Part shown: positions 17,544-25,232 of the stretch, piece after piece
How the letters are laid out: each line of letters starts with the position of its first letter
Numbering within the stretch: the first letter of the stretch is position 1
Assembly: GCA_017537905.1 (NCBI GenBank)
Contig: JAFYJX010000028.1
Span: forward strand, 9,981-73,980
DNA from: Clostridiales bacterium
GTDB taxonomy: Bacteria; Bacillota_A; Clostridia; Saccharofermentanales; Saccharofermentanaceae
Reading direction: 5' to 3'
DNA length: 64,000 bases
Notes under the pieces: model-generated
Database searches by the model: none
What the model was told of the DNA's origin: nothing
The model's input: only the letters and a program-made list of their open reading frames with translations
Position numbers and translations under genes: made by a program

Positions 17544-18674
17544 TCAGATATATGTTCCGAGATAAGCGAATTCCGTTGGCTCAGCGTCGAGCTCGCAAAG
17601 GAGCGCGATAACATCATCGGAATATACTGAAGCCTCGAAATCGAGGTAGAACATGAATTCGAAATCCTTGCCCGGAATGGGACGTGATTCGATCTTAGTG
17701 AGGTTTAATCCCAGTGAAGAGAACTTCGCGAGCGTATCAGCGAGCGCGCCCGGTGTGTGGCCCAAAGCGAGCATAACGGAAGTCTTCGATGCGCCGGGGA
17801 AGATCATGAGCTCCTTTGTAATGCAGATGAATCTCGTGTAGTTGTTGTCTGTGTTCTGGATGTCGTCCCTGACGGCTTCCAATCCGTAGAGCTGCTGGCA
17901 GTCGGAAGAAGAGATAGCCGCAACGTCCTTACGGCCCGAATCTGCAACACTCTTAGCTGCAACTGCAGTATTCTCAACGATATTTACCTTGATATCCGGA
18001 TGCTCTTTAAGGAACTGGCTGCACTGGCCGATCGCCTGGTTGTGCGAGTAAACCTCACGGATATCGTCGAATCTCGTTCCGTGATTGGCGAGGAGCTTGT
18101 GGCTGATCCTTAATTTGTAGTCTTTAACGATGTGGAATTTGTGGTCGACCATGAGGTCGTAAACCTGTGTAACTGAACCGAATGAACTGTTCTCGATAGG
18201 GAGGATGCCGAATTTACAAAGGCCGGATTCGACTGCCTGGAAAACGCCGTCGAAAGTCCTGAAATACATGATGTTAGCGTGGCGGAAGATCTTGTCTGTG
18301 GCAATCTGCGAGTAAGCGCCTTCAATGCCCTGGCACGCAACCATAGGTGACTTGGGGAGTTCTTGCGGCGTAGTCTCGAGTGCCTTCTTGATCTGGTCGG
18401 CGAGCTCGGTCCTGGTGCCGTACTCGGTATTGCGGTAAGAGTGGCTTAAATTGAACATGGTGGAGAAAAGCACTCTCTCATAGTTATCGATAAGCTGGTT
18501 AGAACTCTCAAGTCCTGCAAGGTAGCTTCTCTCGTATCGCCTGCTCTTCAATGCGATCTCAGACTTCGTGAGAGTCTCATTCGCCATCTTGCTCGCTTCC
18601 AATCTCTCCTTGAAGAGCTCCTTGATCTGTTCGTCGATCTCTTCAATTCGCTTTCCGGCCTGTTTCTGTGTCAT
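17544..18674 (-). CDS. pheA: Bifunctional chorismate mutase / prephenate dehydratase (P-protein)
   Basis: 376 residues from ATG 18674, which has AGGAGG ideally placed; a longer in-frame start upstream would run through the attenuator hairpin and is rejected. Residues 1-90 are a helical AroQ-type chorismate mutase with EEIDEQIKELFKERLE. About 110-285 is the dehydratase, with GIEGAYSQIA and the catalytic NNYTRF. The last 75 residues are an ACT domain with GALADTL and ESRPIPG, the two segments that bind phenylalanine for feedback inhibition. It makes phenylpyruvate from chorismate. Transcription appears to be controlled by the leader-peptide attenuator described below. Confidence 0.95.
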   Translation of the reverse strand: MTQKQAGKRIEEIDEQIKELFKERLEASKMANETLTKSEIALKSRRYERSYLAGLESSNQLIDNYERVLFSTMFNLSHSYRNTEYGTRTELADQIKKALETTPQELPKSPMVACQGIEGAYSQIATDKIFRHANIMYFRTFDGVFQAVESGLCKFGILPIENSSFGSVTQVYDLMVDHKFHIVKDYKLRISHKLLANHGTRFDDIREVYSHNQAIGQCSQFLKEHPDIKVNIVENTAVAAKSVADSGRKDVAAISSSDCQQLYGLEAVRDDIQNTDNNYTRFICITKELMIFPGASKTSVMLALGHTPGALADTLAKFSSLGLNLTKIESRPIPGKDFEFMFYLDFEASVYSDDVIALLCELDAEPTEFAYLGTYI

Positions 18675-18691
18675 GTTTCGTTCCTCCTGAC

Positions 18692-18727
18692 AAATAAAAA
18701 GCCCCACAGTCTTGTTCACTGCGGGGC
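18692..18727 (-). terminator. pheA attenuator hairpin (regions 3:4)
   Basis: On the minus strand GCCCCGCAGT (18727-18718) pairs with ACTGTGGGGC (18710-18701), 10 bp with one G-U, loop of 7, followed by TTTTTATTT. It lies between the promoter and the pheA ribosome site, 18 bp before the start codon, so it would stop transcription before the gene: the position expected of an attenuator. Confidence 0.9.
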
Positions 18728-18825
18728 CCTATAATCTACGTAAATCAAGTTATATATTTACATGCAGTGAACTAATTACCCCTATTCGTAAAGGCAAAAA
18801 ATGAAAAGTCACGCCATGTAAATGC
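18714..18825 (-). promoter_or_regulatory. Antiterminator and pause-hairpin segments of the pheA attenuator
   Basis: Minus-strand GTTCACTGC (18772-18764) is exactly complementary to GCAGTGAAC (18722-18714), which is the 5' arm and loop of the terminator, so the two structures exclude each other. The adjoining CATGTAAAT (18764-18756) is complementary to ATTTACATG within the leader codons (18823-18815). This gives the four-segment order of amino-acid attenuators: 1:2 when no ribosome is stalled, 2:3 as antiterminator, 3:4 as terminator. Confidence 0.85.
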
Positions 18826-18837
18826 AAAATTAGTCAT
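18772..18837 (-). CDS. Phe-rich leader peptide of pheA (pheL-like)
   Basis: A 21-codon frame (ATG 18837 to TAG 18772) between the promoter and the attenuator. Six residues are Phe (positions 4, 6, 11, 13, 14 and 16, including FSFFAF). The codons at and after segment 1 of the attenuator are Phe codons, so a ribosome short of Phe-tRNA would stall there and free segment 2. This parallels the Phe-rich pheL of enterobacteria. The ATG lies 6 bp after the -10 box, so the mRNA would begin at or next to the A of the ATG: a leaderless leader peptide. Confidence 0.85.
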   Translation of the reverse strand: MTNFAFTWRDFSFFAFTNRGN

Positions 18838-18843
18838 GCCGCA

Positions 18844-18871
18844 ATTATATACCACAATCCGAAAATGTAAA
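18844..18871 (-). promoter_or_regulatory. pheA promoter
   Basis: Minus strand TTTACA (18871-18866), 16 bp, TATAAT (18849-18844). The predicted transcription start is at or within a base or two of ATG 18837 of the leader peptide. Confidence 0.8.
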
Positions 18872-18955
18872 CACTTTTGAATAATTCCGTTCGAAAAGCC
18901 TGTCCGTCCACAAAATAGCGCCCCGCCTCTCTATTTCTGAATTTCCATAATTTCT

Positions 18956-19344
18956 TGTCGGTTTTTCAGGGGTTTTGTCTGCTATTTTGGCCACGTGTTT
19001 GCAGGTATTTGTAATATTCTGTCGGTTTTTGTCACCTTTTCAGCGGAACCTTGTACCCTATCTTGTAGGTTTCCATTTTGCCTTTGTCGGTTTTGTGGGG
19101 TCTGCAATTGAAATCCGTTGTGCAGAAAAACACATCCGGTGTCCAAAAAATAAGCTGTTCATTCCTCCCGAAAAATCCAAATTCTTCTTTAATTGCACAC
19201 GGCCTTCCTCCTAAACCGACAAAGTCGCAATTCCTGCAGGATTCCCTACAACAAACCGACAAGAACCTACAACTAACTGACAAAAGCCGACAAATATCCG
19301 ACAAAATCGACACGATTCCATACAAAAGCCTTCAAAAAACCGAC
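18956..19344. repeat. Intergenic array of TGTCGG words in opposite orientations
   Basis: TGTCGGTTTT occurs at 18956, 19020 and 19085 (spacings 64 and 65), and its complement AAACCGAC at 19213, 19253 and 19337, with further CCGACAAA words between. The left third and right third could pair as a long imperfect hairpin. Frames of 79-97 codons exist here but have repetitive composition, no ribosome site and no recognisable domain, so I treat 18900-19400 as non-coding. Function unknown. Confidence 0.55.
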
Positions 19345-19416
19345 ACTGTATTAAGGCAAAAATGAGGTTGTTTTTCGCGCCTATAAAATAATTATTTAAA
19401 AGATAAGCCGCCTCAT

Positions 19417-19424
19417 GTTATAAT
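19417..19424 (+). promoter_or_regulatory. -10 box of murT, eight bases before the start codon
   Basis: TATAAT (19419-19424) preceded by TGT at 19416-19418, an extended -10. ATG 19433 is 8 bp further on and no Shine-Dalgarno sequence fits between. The mRNA would have a leader of no more than about three bases. Confidence 0.6.
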
Positions 19425-19432
19425 TGCAACCT

Positions 19433-20779
19433 ATGAAGATAAGAGCATTTACAGCAATTCTTGTTTGCAAAGTGGTTAGGGGTTTGGCAAAGCTATTCGG
19501 GCGCGGCTCGAGCTTGCCCGGCAAGTATGCCCTGAAGATCTGCCCTGATATCCTTTCAAACATTAAGCTCCCGGAGCTATCCATCGCCGTTACCGGTTCT
19601 AACGGCAAGACTTCCACAGTTGAGATGATCGCCCACGTCCTTAAGAGCAACGGCCTTAAGGTTGCATATAACAAAGAAGGTTCCAACCAGATCGAAGGCG
19701 TCGTCACTTTCCTTATCAGCGATGCTACGATGAGCGGCAAAGTAAAGAGTGACGTAGTCCTCTTGGAAGCCGACGAGAGATATTCCAGACATATCTTCAA
19801 GTTCTTCCATCCCAAGTATTATGTGATCAACAACCTTTACAGGGACCAGATGACCAGAAACGGCCATCCTGAGTTCATCAAGAGCATCATCGGCCAGGCT
19901 ATCCACGACGACATGACCCTGATCCTCAATGCTGACGACCCGCTCGTTGCGAGCTTCGGCAAGGACAGACCCGGCACCATCTATTTCGGCGCTGATAAGC
20001 TCCCTACGGACAAAGATACCAACGAAGGCATCTACGATGACGGCAAATACTGCCCGGTCTGTAAGAAGCCAATGAAATACGAGTATTACCACTACAATCA
20101 CATCGGCAAGTTCAAGTGCACCGAGTGCGGCTTTGAGCGCCACGATACAGACCACACGCTGACTTCCACCAAGGAAGAAGCGGGCAAGGCTTCCATCACG
20201 ATCGACGGCAAATATGAGATCCCTGTTTTCTTTACGGGAATCTACCATTGCTATAACATCCTCGCTGCATTTACGGCTGCAGTTACTGCGGGTATCGCGC
20301 CTGATAAAGCCGCTGAATCTCTCGGAGGTTACATCTTAAGATCCGGCAGGATCTCTGATTTTACCTTGGGCAAGCTCGACGGCAGACTGCTCCTTTCCAA
20401 GCACGAGAATTCAGTATCCTACGACCGCTCTATCGATGTCGTCGTATCGGATAAGCGCAGAAAGAGCGTCATGTTCATCGTCGATGCTATCAGCCGTAAG
20501 TACTATACTTCAGACTCGAGCTGGCTCTGGGATATTAATTTCGAGAAGCTCAAGGGTGCTAACATCGACAAGATAATCTTAGCGGGCCAGTACTGCGACG
20601 ACCTTGCGGTCAGATTCGAACTCGCAGGCGCCGACGAAGACAAGATCGAGATGTTCGAATTAGTCACGGACGCAGCAGAATACTGCTCACATAACCTCGA
20701 TTCGTTCCTGTACGTGATCACGTGCTTCTCCGACAAGGAAAAGATCCTCTCGATAGTTACAAGGAGGGAACTCGCATGA
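19433..20779 (+). CDS. murT: Lipid II isoglutaminyl synthase, MurT subunit
   Basis: About 448 residues. A Mur-ligase ATPase with VTGSNGKTSTVEMIAHVL (about 53-70), the LLEADERYS segment, and an inserted zinc ribbon YCPVCKKPM ... KCTECGF (about 205-230) that is diagnostic of MurT. The C-terminal DUF1727 domain follows. MurT with GatD amidates the alpha-carboxylate of D-Glu in lipid II, using ammonia made by GatD. The ATG overlaps nothing upstream; the stop overlaps the gatD start as ATGA, so the subunits are made in step. Start chosen at ATG 19433, not the upstream TTG, from its position relative to the -10 box. Confidence 0.92.
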   Translation: MKIRAFTAILVCKVVRGLAKLFGRGSSLPGKYALKICPDILSNIKLPELSIAVTGSNGKTSTVEMIAHVLKSNGLKVAYNKEGSNQIEGVVTFLISDATMSGKVKSDVVLLEADERYSRHIFKFFHPKYYVINNLYRDQMTRNGHPEFIKSIIGQAIHDDMTLILNADDPLVASFGKDRPGTIYFGADKLPTDKDTNEGIYDDGKYCPVCKKPMKYEYYHYNHIGKFKCTECGFERHDTDHTLTSTKEEAGKASITIDGKYEIPVFFTGIYHCYNILAAFTAAVTAGIAPDKAAESLGGYILRSGRISDFTLGKLDGRLLLSKHENSVSYDRSIDVVVSDKRRKSVMFIVDAISRKYYTSDSSWLWDINFEKLKGANIDKIILAGQYCDDLAVRFELAGADEDKIEMFELVTDAAEYCSHNLDSFLYVITCFSDKEKILSIVTRRELA

Positions 20780-21498
20780 ACGTGAATATCCTATACTTGT
20801 ATCCCGATTTCATGAGCCTTTACGGCGATAACGGCAACGTCAGGATCCTGGAAAAGAGGCTTAAGGACCAGGGCTTCGAGACAGCCATAATCAAGAGCAC
20901 GATAACTGATAAGAATATAAGCTTCGAAGGCATTGATTTCGTTTATATGGGGTCCGGCTTTGAGTCGAACAGGAATCTTGCCGCAAAGCATCTCGCGCAG
21001 TTCAAAGACGAACTCGTCAAAGCAGTCGATGACGGCGTCCCGATGCTCTTTACGGGCAACAGCTACGACATCCTGGGCAAGGGCATTACGAACCCTGACG
21101 GGAGCTTCACGGAAGGCCTGGGAATCTTCAATTTCACATTCAAAGAGCAGCTCGAAAAGCGCTACACCGGCGACGTTATCCTCGCAGACAAAGAGACAGG
21201 TGACCGCTATGTAGGATTCGTAAACAGGGCAGGCGTTCCGGACGCTGAAGACGACCTTGTTTTCGACGTCTTGAAGGTAATAGGAAACATTCCGGTCAGG
21301 AAGGATTCTGTCCGCAGGAACAACCTTCTCGGAATAAGCCTCATTGGCCCCGTGCTCCTCAAGAATCCCAAGCTCGCGGATAACTTCGTTGAGACCGTCT
21401 GCAGGCGCAAAGGAGTTGAGTTTAAAGAGATCGATTACCCGCATTCGATCAAGAGTCATGCCAAGACTCTGAAGGCGCTTCTGGAGACCGAAGCCTGA
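20776..21498 (+). CDS. gatD: GatD-like glutamine amidotransferase lacking the catalytic Cys and His
   Basis: 240 residues from ATG 20776 with AAGGAGG 8 bp before. The fold features of class I amidotransferases are present, and the gene overlaps murT by 4 bp, so the partner role is clear. However, where active GatD has the nucleophile in a C-G-G-Y-Q type turn (Cys 94 in Staphylococcus aureus), this protein reads LFTGNSYDILG with Thr 93; where the catalytic His 189 precedes G-P, it reads SLIGPVLLKNP with Ile 190. By established family knowledge such a protein should not hydrolyse glutamine. It may only support MurT, which would then use free ammonia, or use another donor. Confidence 0.82.
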   Translation: MNVNILYLYPDFMSLYGDNGNVRILEKRLKDQGFETAIIKSTITDKNISFEGIDFVYMGSGFESNRNLAAKHLAQFKDELVKAVDDGVPMLFTGNSYDILGKGITNPDGSFTEGLGIFNFTFKEQLEKRYTGDVILADKETGDRYVGFVNRAGVPDAEDDLVFDVLKVIGNIPVRKDSVRRNNLLGISLIGPVLLKNPKLADNFVETVCRRKGVEFKEIDYPHSIKSHAKTLKALLETEA

Positions 21499-21548
21499 AA
21501 AATGAAAATGGGTTTGTGATATACTGATAATTCAGGAGGGATAGTAGT

Positions 21549-22685
21549 ATGGCTGATACAATCAAATGCCCGAATTGCGGGTCCAATCTCACACTTAATG
21601 CCGATACTCAGAAACTTGAGTGTCCCAGCTGCGGCGCTTCATTTGATCCTGCTTCTCTTAGTTCGATCACAGTAGGCGAGCTCGAAGCCAAGAAGGCCGA
21701 GCCCACAGATCCTTCAGAGGAAGCTGCACGGGCATATGCCGCAGAGCAGGCTGCACAGGCTCAGCAGGCCGCTCAGGAACAGCAGCAGGCAGCACAGCAG
21801 AATGCTCCCGAGCAGACCGAATTCGTCTGCAATGCCTGCGGCGCAAAGATCGTAACAGATTCCCACACGGCAGCTACATTCTGCGCTTTCTGCGGTTCTC
21901 CGGCGCTCGTGGGCAAGAGACTTACGGAGCAGTTCCAGCCTCAGTACATGATCCCTTTCAAATATTCCAGAAAGTCCGCTGAAGAAGCTTTCATCAAGTG
22001 GGCTGGCAAGGGTAAGTGGACACCGTTCGGATTCGTTTCCAAAAAGAACGTTGAGAAGATGACCGGCCTCTATGTACCGTTCTGGCTCTTTAATATCAAG
22101 GCTACGATCGATGCACAGGGAACAGGCACCAAGGTAAGATACAGCGGTGATGACGAGATCATCGAGACATTCAATTTCAAGAGAAATGCGAAGCTTTCCT
22201 GGGATCACGTACCGCTCGATGGTGAGACGAGGATTGACGACGCGCTCATGGAAGCGATCGAACCTTTCGATTTTGATGCTCTCATTCCTTACGATTACAG
22301 ATATCTCCCGGGATTCTATGCCGACAGATACGACCAGTCTCCTCAGGATCTCGCTGCACGTGCCACTAAGCGCGGCATCACAGGTATCGACAATGCTCTG
22401 AAGGGCTCTCTGAAGGGCACTTACGACAGGTTCACGATCAAGCAGAACTTAAGCAGGATCGATTCGATGGAAGCAAACTATGCGCTTCTTCCTATATGGT
22501 TCCTGTCCTACAAATACCGCAACAAGTATTACTACTTTGCGATGAACGGCCAGACAGGCGAAGTTGCCGGTGAAGTACCGGTCAGCCCTGTTAAGAAGAT
22601 GATGTTCTTCTTCATCGTTCTGGGCATTCTCGCAGTCATCACAAGATTTATCTTGGGAATTATCATGAGGGGGTTCTGGGGATGA
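21549..22685 (+). CDS. Double zinc-ribbon protein with C-terminal membrane anchor
   Basis: 378 residues. The N-terminus has CPNCGSNLTL...CPSCG (about 7-31), a TFIIB-like zinc ribbon; an Ala/Gln-rich linker (about 58-90) leads to a second ribbon CNACG...CAFCG (about 95-120). The middle 200 residues, with VPFWLFNIKATI and LLPIWFLSYKYRNKYYYFAMNGQTGEVAGE, recur in clostridial proteins of this type. A single helix lies at about 350-372. The next gene overlaps by 4 bp and encodes a TPM protein, a pairing that suggests a joint envelope role, possibly in membrane protein assembly or repair. Function not established. TATACT and GGAGGG precede the start. Confidence 0.75.
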   Translation: MADTIKCPNCGSNLTLNADTQKLECPSCGASFDPASLSSITVGELEAKKAEPTDPSEEAARAYAAEQAAQAQQAAQEQQQAAQQNAPEQTEFVCNACGAKIVTDSHTAATFCAFCGSPALVGKRLTEQFQPQYMIPFKYSRKSAEEAFIKWAGKGKWTPFGFVSKKNVEKMTGLYVPFWLFNIKATIDAQGTGTKVRYSGDDEIIETFNFKRNAKLSWDHVPLDGETRIDDALMEAIEPFDFDALIPYDYRYLPGFYADRYDQSPQDLAARATKRGITGIDNALKGSLKGTYDRFTIKQNLSRIDSMEANYALLPIWFLSYKYRNKYYYFAMNGQTGEVAGEVPVSPVKKMMFFFIVLGILAVITRFILGIIMRGFWG

Positions 22686-23569
22686 GCGAAAACGTTGAAT
22701 TTAACGAACTGAATCAGAATCAGGGCAAGGGCCCGAAGCTCTCAGTCTTATCAGAGCTCAACGGCGCTTCCATAAGTGTAGGAATCGCGCTCATCTGCAT
22801 CATCATTGCAAGCGTTGTTTTCTACATCTTCATGAACCTGTCACCTAAGAAGACCGTCAAGGTCGTAGATGACGCCGATCTTTTCACGAGCGAAGAGATC
22901 GACAATATCGAAGATGCGGCAAAGAAACTTTCCAAGGAGAAAGACATCAACGTAGTCATCGTCACGACAAAGGATAAGGGCAGCAAATACTCTAACAAAG
23001 ACGCAGACGAGAAGAGATTTGCCGAGGATTACTACATGAAGAGCGTTAAGACAGTACCTCTTCAGAACAACTCCGGCGTCTGCATCCTCATCGACGTTAC
23101 ATTGGATTACCAGGGCGGAAGATTCTTCTGGCTCTACACATACGGAACCGCTCATTTCGCAGTATCTGACGATGAGTGCTATTCACTCTTCAGAAGATAT
23201 CTGTCACAGCTCGGAAACGGCGAGTATGGCACGGCAGTTGAGAATATCACCAAGGATCTCAACGAGTATTCATATCAGAGCTATGCTGCCATCGTCTTCT
23301 TTACGATCCTGGTACCTATCGGAATGTCACTTCTCTCGACGCTTGTTGCAACTCCTAAGAGAAGACTCGACAAGCTTCCCGCGATCAGCACATATTCCAT
23401 TCCGGGTTCCAATATTGTCGACAAGAATGATTCGTTCCAGAGCAGGAGAGTAGTTCACCACGAGTCATCGAGCAGCGGAGGCGGCGGATTCTCCGGCGGT
23501 GGCGGCGGCGGATTCTCCGGCGGAGGCGGCGGAGGCGGCTTCTCCGGTGGCGGCGGCGGACGATTCTGA
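22682..23569 (+). CDS. TPM-domain membrane protein with Gly/Phe-rich tail
   Basis: 295 residues: an N-terminal cytoplasmic stretch, a helix at about 35-57, a TPM domain (about 60-195) with VVDDADLFTSEEIDNIEDAA and VCILIDVTLDYQGGRF, a second helix near 200-220 and a C-terminus of GGGGFSGGGG repeats ending RF. TPM domains occur in bacterial and thylakoid envelope proteins; some have phosphatase activity and others act in photosystem or membrane-protein repair. The glycine tail is usual in bacterial members. Coupled to the preceding zinc-ribbon gene by ATGA overlap. Confidence 0.85.
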   Translation: MSENVEFNELNQNQGKGPKLSVLSELNGASISVGIALICIIIASVVFYIFMNLSPKKTVKVVDDADLFTSEEIDNIEDAAKKLSKEKDINVVIVTTKDKGSKYSNKDADEKRFAEDYYMKSVKTVPLQNNSGVCILIDVTLDYQGGRFFWLYTYGTAHFAVSDDECYSLFRRYLSQLGNGEYGTAVENITKDLNEYSYQSYAAIVFFTILVPIGMSLLSTLVATPKRRLDKLPAISTYSIPGSNIVDKNDSFQSRRVVHHESSSSGGGGFSGGGGGGFSGGGGGGGFSGGGGGRF

Positions 23570-23611
23570 TCTGCTGTCACAGCTTGAAAATTTTGGAAAC
23601 GAAGGATATTT

Positions 23612-24337
23612 ATGCTCAGCATCGTCGTGCCTGCCTATAACGAAGGCGAACACATCTACGATAATCTCATGACAATCGACAAGGCGCTTAAGGCGTTTGC
23701 GTCTGATTATGAGATCATCGCCGTCAACGACGGCAGCAGCGACAATACCGGCGCGGAAGTCGCGCGTGCGGCGCAGGATAATCCCAACATCAAGGATTAC
23801 GGTTACGATGTAAACCGCGGCAAGGGCGGTGCTGTCTCATGGGGTGCCATGAACAGCAAGGGCGACGTCGTAGGCTTTATCGATGCCGATCTGGATATCC
23901 CTCCGGAACTTATCTCAGGCTATGTTGAAGCCTATGTTTACACCAGTGCTGATATTGTTATCGGCTCAAAGATGCACAAGAATTCCAAGCTCGAATATCC
24001 TTTCGCGCGCAAGGTGTTTTCCCTCTGCTATTACATCATGCTGAAGGTCTTGTTCGGCCTTAAGTGTCATGACACGCAGACAGGTCTTAAGCTCTACAAC
24101 GGCGATCTTATAAGAACGATCGCACCTTTAAGAAAGATCGACGGTTACGCTTTTGATATCGAACTTCTGGCTCTGGCCACAAAGAAGAAGGCCAAGCTTG
24201 TCGAGATGCCCGTAACGCTTAATTTCACAAGAGGCAAGTCCTTCGGCAGGATCAAGTTTAAGGACGTCTGGAAAATGTTCACCGACACCTGGAAGATCTG
24301 GTGGGATCTTAAGGTTAAGAAGTCGTATTTTAAGTGA
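23612..24337 (+). CDS. Family 2 glycosyltransferase, dolichyl-phosphate-mannose-synthase type
   Basis: 241 residues. SIVVPAYNEGEHIYDNL opens a GT-A fold, VNDGSSDNTG binds the nucleotide sugar, and GFIDADLD is the D-x-D metal site. FGLKCHDTQTGLKLYNG and the later KKKAKLVEMPVTLNF are typical of DPM1-like enzymes that charge a polyprenyl phosphate with a sugar. No C-terminal membrane helices are present, as in DPM1 itself. Acceptor and sugar unknown. GAAGGAT precedes the ATG. Confidence 0.85.
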   Translation: MLSIVVPAYNEGEHIYDNLMTIDKALKAFASDYEIIAVNDGSSDNTGAEVARAAQDNPNIKDYGYDVNRGKGGAVSWGAMNSKGDVVGFIDADLDIPPELISGYVEAYVYTSADIVIGSKMHKNSKLEYPFARKVFSLCYYIMLKVLFGLKCHDTQTGLKLYNGDLIRTIAPLRKIDGYAFDIELLALATKKKAKLVEMPVTLNFTRGKSFGRIKFKDVWKMFTDTWKIWWDLKVKKSYFK

Positions 24338-24600
24338 GTTTTTCGCAGCCGGTTTTCAGCTTTGAATTTGCGGCCAAAAACATATCCGAAATGTTGACTT
24401 TTCGGAAAAGTCAGCTTTTCAGATAGCAAAATGTCCGCATAATCAAAGACAAAAGTTGACCTTTTTTAAAACCCGCAAAAGTATTTTAGATATTACGCGT
24501 TTTGCCTCACTTTTCTAAACATTCGGACATAAAAATGTTACGAAATTTATAGGGCAAAAAATGACCTCTTGCGTTATACTTATCGCAGTGTGAAAAATTG
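24338..24600. other. Non-coding stretch with a 19-bp palindrome
   Basis: The gap between the glycosyltransferase and the HD gene holds no credible frame. TGACTTTTC-G-GAAAAGTCA (24395-24413) is a perfect palindrome; GTTGAC recurs 62 bp later at 24455 followed by a T run, and TGTCCG at 24432 is complemented by CGGACA at 24524. A TATACT box at 24575-24580 probably starts the HD gene transcript. Confidence 0.5.
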
Positions 24601-24619
24601 TCTTTGACAATGTCAAAGA
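24601..24619. promoter_or_regulatory. Perfect palindromic operator before the HD-domain gene
   Basis: TCTTTGACA-A-TGTCAAAGA is a perfect 19-bp inverted repeat between the -10 box and the chosen start codon. Its core TTGACANTGTCAA is identical to the operator-like palindrome at 38358-38370 in front of the operon that encodes a TetR regulator, so both may be bound by that protein or a relative. Confidence 0.65.
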
Positions 24620-24633
24620 ATAAGAGGTATAGA

Positions 24634-25218
24634 TTGGCTTTACATTTTGCAAAACGCATTACGGAATATAAACTTGCGAAGGAATTATTCACTCGCGGCA
24701 AAGACATCATCTTAAGCCCCGAAGCGCAGGTTTTGAAGACGTTTACACAGCACGGAGAGACTACTGTTTTTGAGCACTGCCTGTCAGTTGCCAAGTTCAG
24801 TCTCCTTATGGCACACTTCCTCGAGAGAACACTTAAGATCGACATTGATAAGGACAGCCTTGTAAGAGGCGCGCTCCTTCACGATTATTTCCTTTACGAC
24901 TGGCATGACAAGGCTGTTAAGGGCAGAAGAGTTCACGGCTTCACACATCCCGGAACTGCGAAGAGAAATGCCGAGAGAGATTTCGGCCTTAACGATCTCG
25001 AGAGAGACATCATCTCCAAGCACATGTTCCCCGTAACGCCTTTCCCGCCCATGCACCGCGAGAGCGTTATCGTTAACCTCGCTGACAAGTGGTGCGCACT
25101 TTGCGAGACACTTAAGCTCGACGTATCTTCTTACATCATTTACCGCGTAAACTTCAATATCGCGCTTGCTGAAGGCGAGTATTCCATCGATTACGGCGAG
25201 ACTAAAGCAGAATATTAA
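24634..25218 (+). CDS. HD-domain phosphohydrolase
   Basis: About 194 residues. FEHCLSVAKFSLLMA supplies the first His, and GALLHDYFLYDWHD the H-D pair, of an HD metal site; ISKHMFPVTPFPP supplies a later His. HD proteins of this short type cleave phosphoesters of nucleotides or related compounds. I chose TTG 24634 because AAGAGG lies 6 bp upstream; ATG 24610 is in frame but sits inside the operator palindrome with no ribosome site. A Nudix gene follows after 14 bp, so both may clean up nucleotide pools. Confidence 0.82.
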   Translation: MALHFAKRITEYKLAKELFTRGKDIILSPEAQVLKTFTQHGETTVFEHCLSVAKFSLLMAHFLERTLKIDIDKDSLVRGALLHDYFLYDWHDKAVKGRRVHGFTHPGTAKRNAERDFGLNDLERDIISKHMFPVTPFPPMHRESVIVNLADKWCALCETLKLDVSSYIIYRVNFNIALAEGEYSIDYGETKAEY

Positions 25219-25232
25219 TATATAATTCTGCC

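Noticed and set aside
18692..18871. T-box riboswitch before pheA
   Set aside because: The leader is too short, no T-box core or specifier loop is seen, and the Phe-rich frame with competing stems explains the structure better.
18975..19365. Three frames of 79-97 codons upstream of murT
   Set aside because: Their sequence is made of the TGTCGG/CCGACA word repeats, they overlap on both strands and none has a ribosome site or domain.
24610..24612. ATG 24610 as start of the HD protein
   Set aside because: It is in the centre of the operator palindrome and has no ribosome site; TTG 24634 has AAGAGG at the right distance. Not fully excluded.
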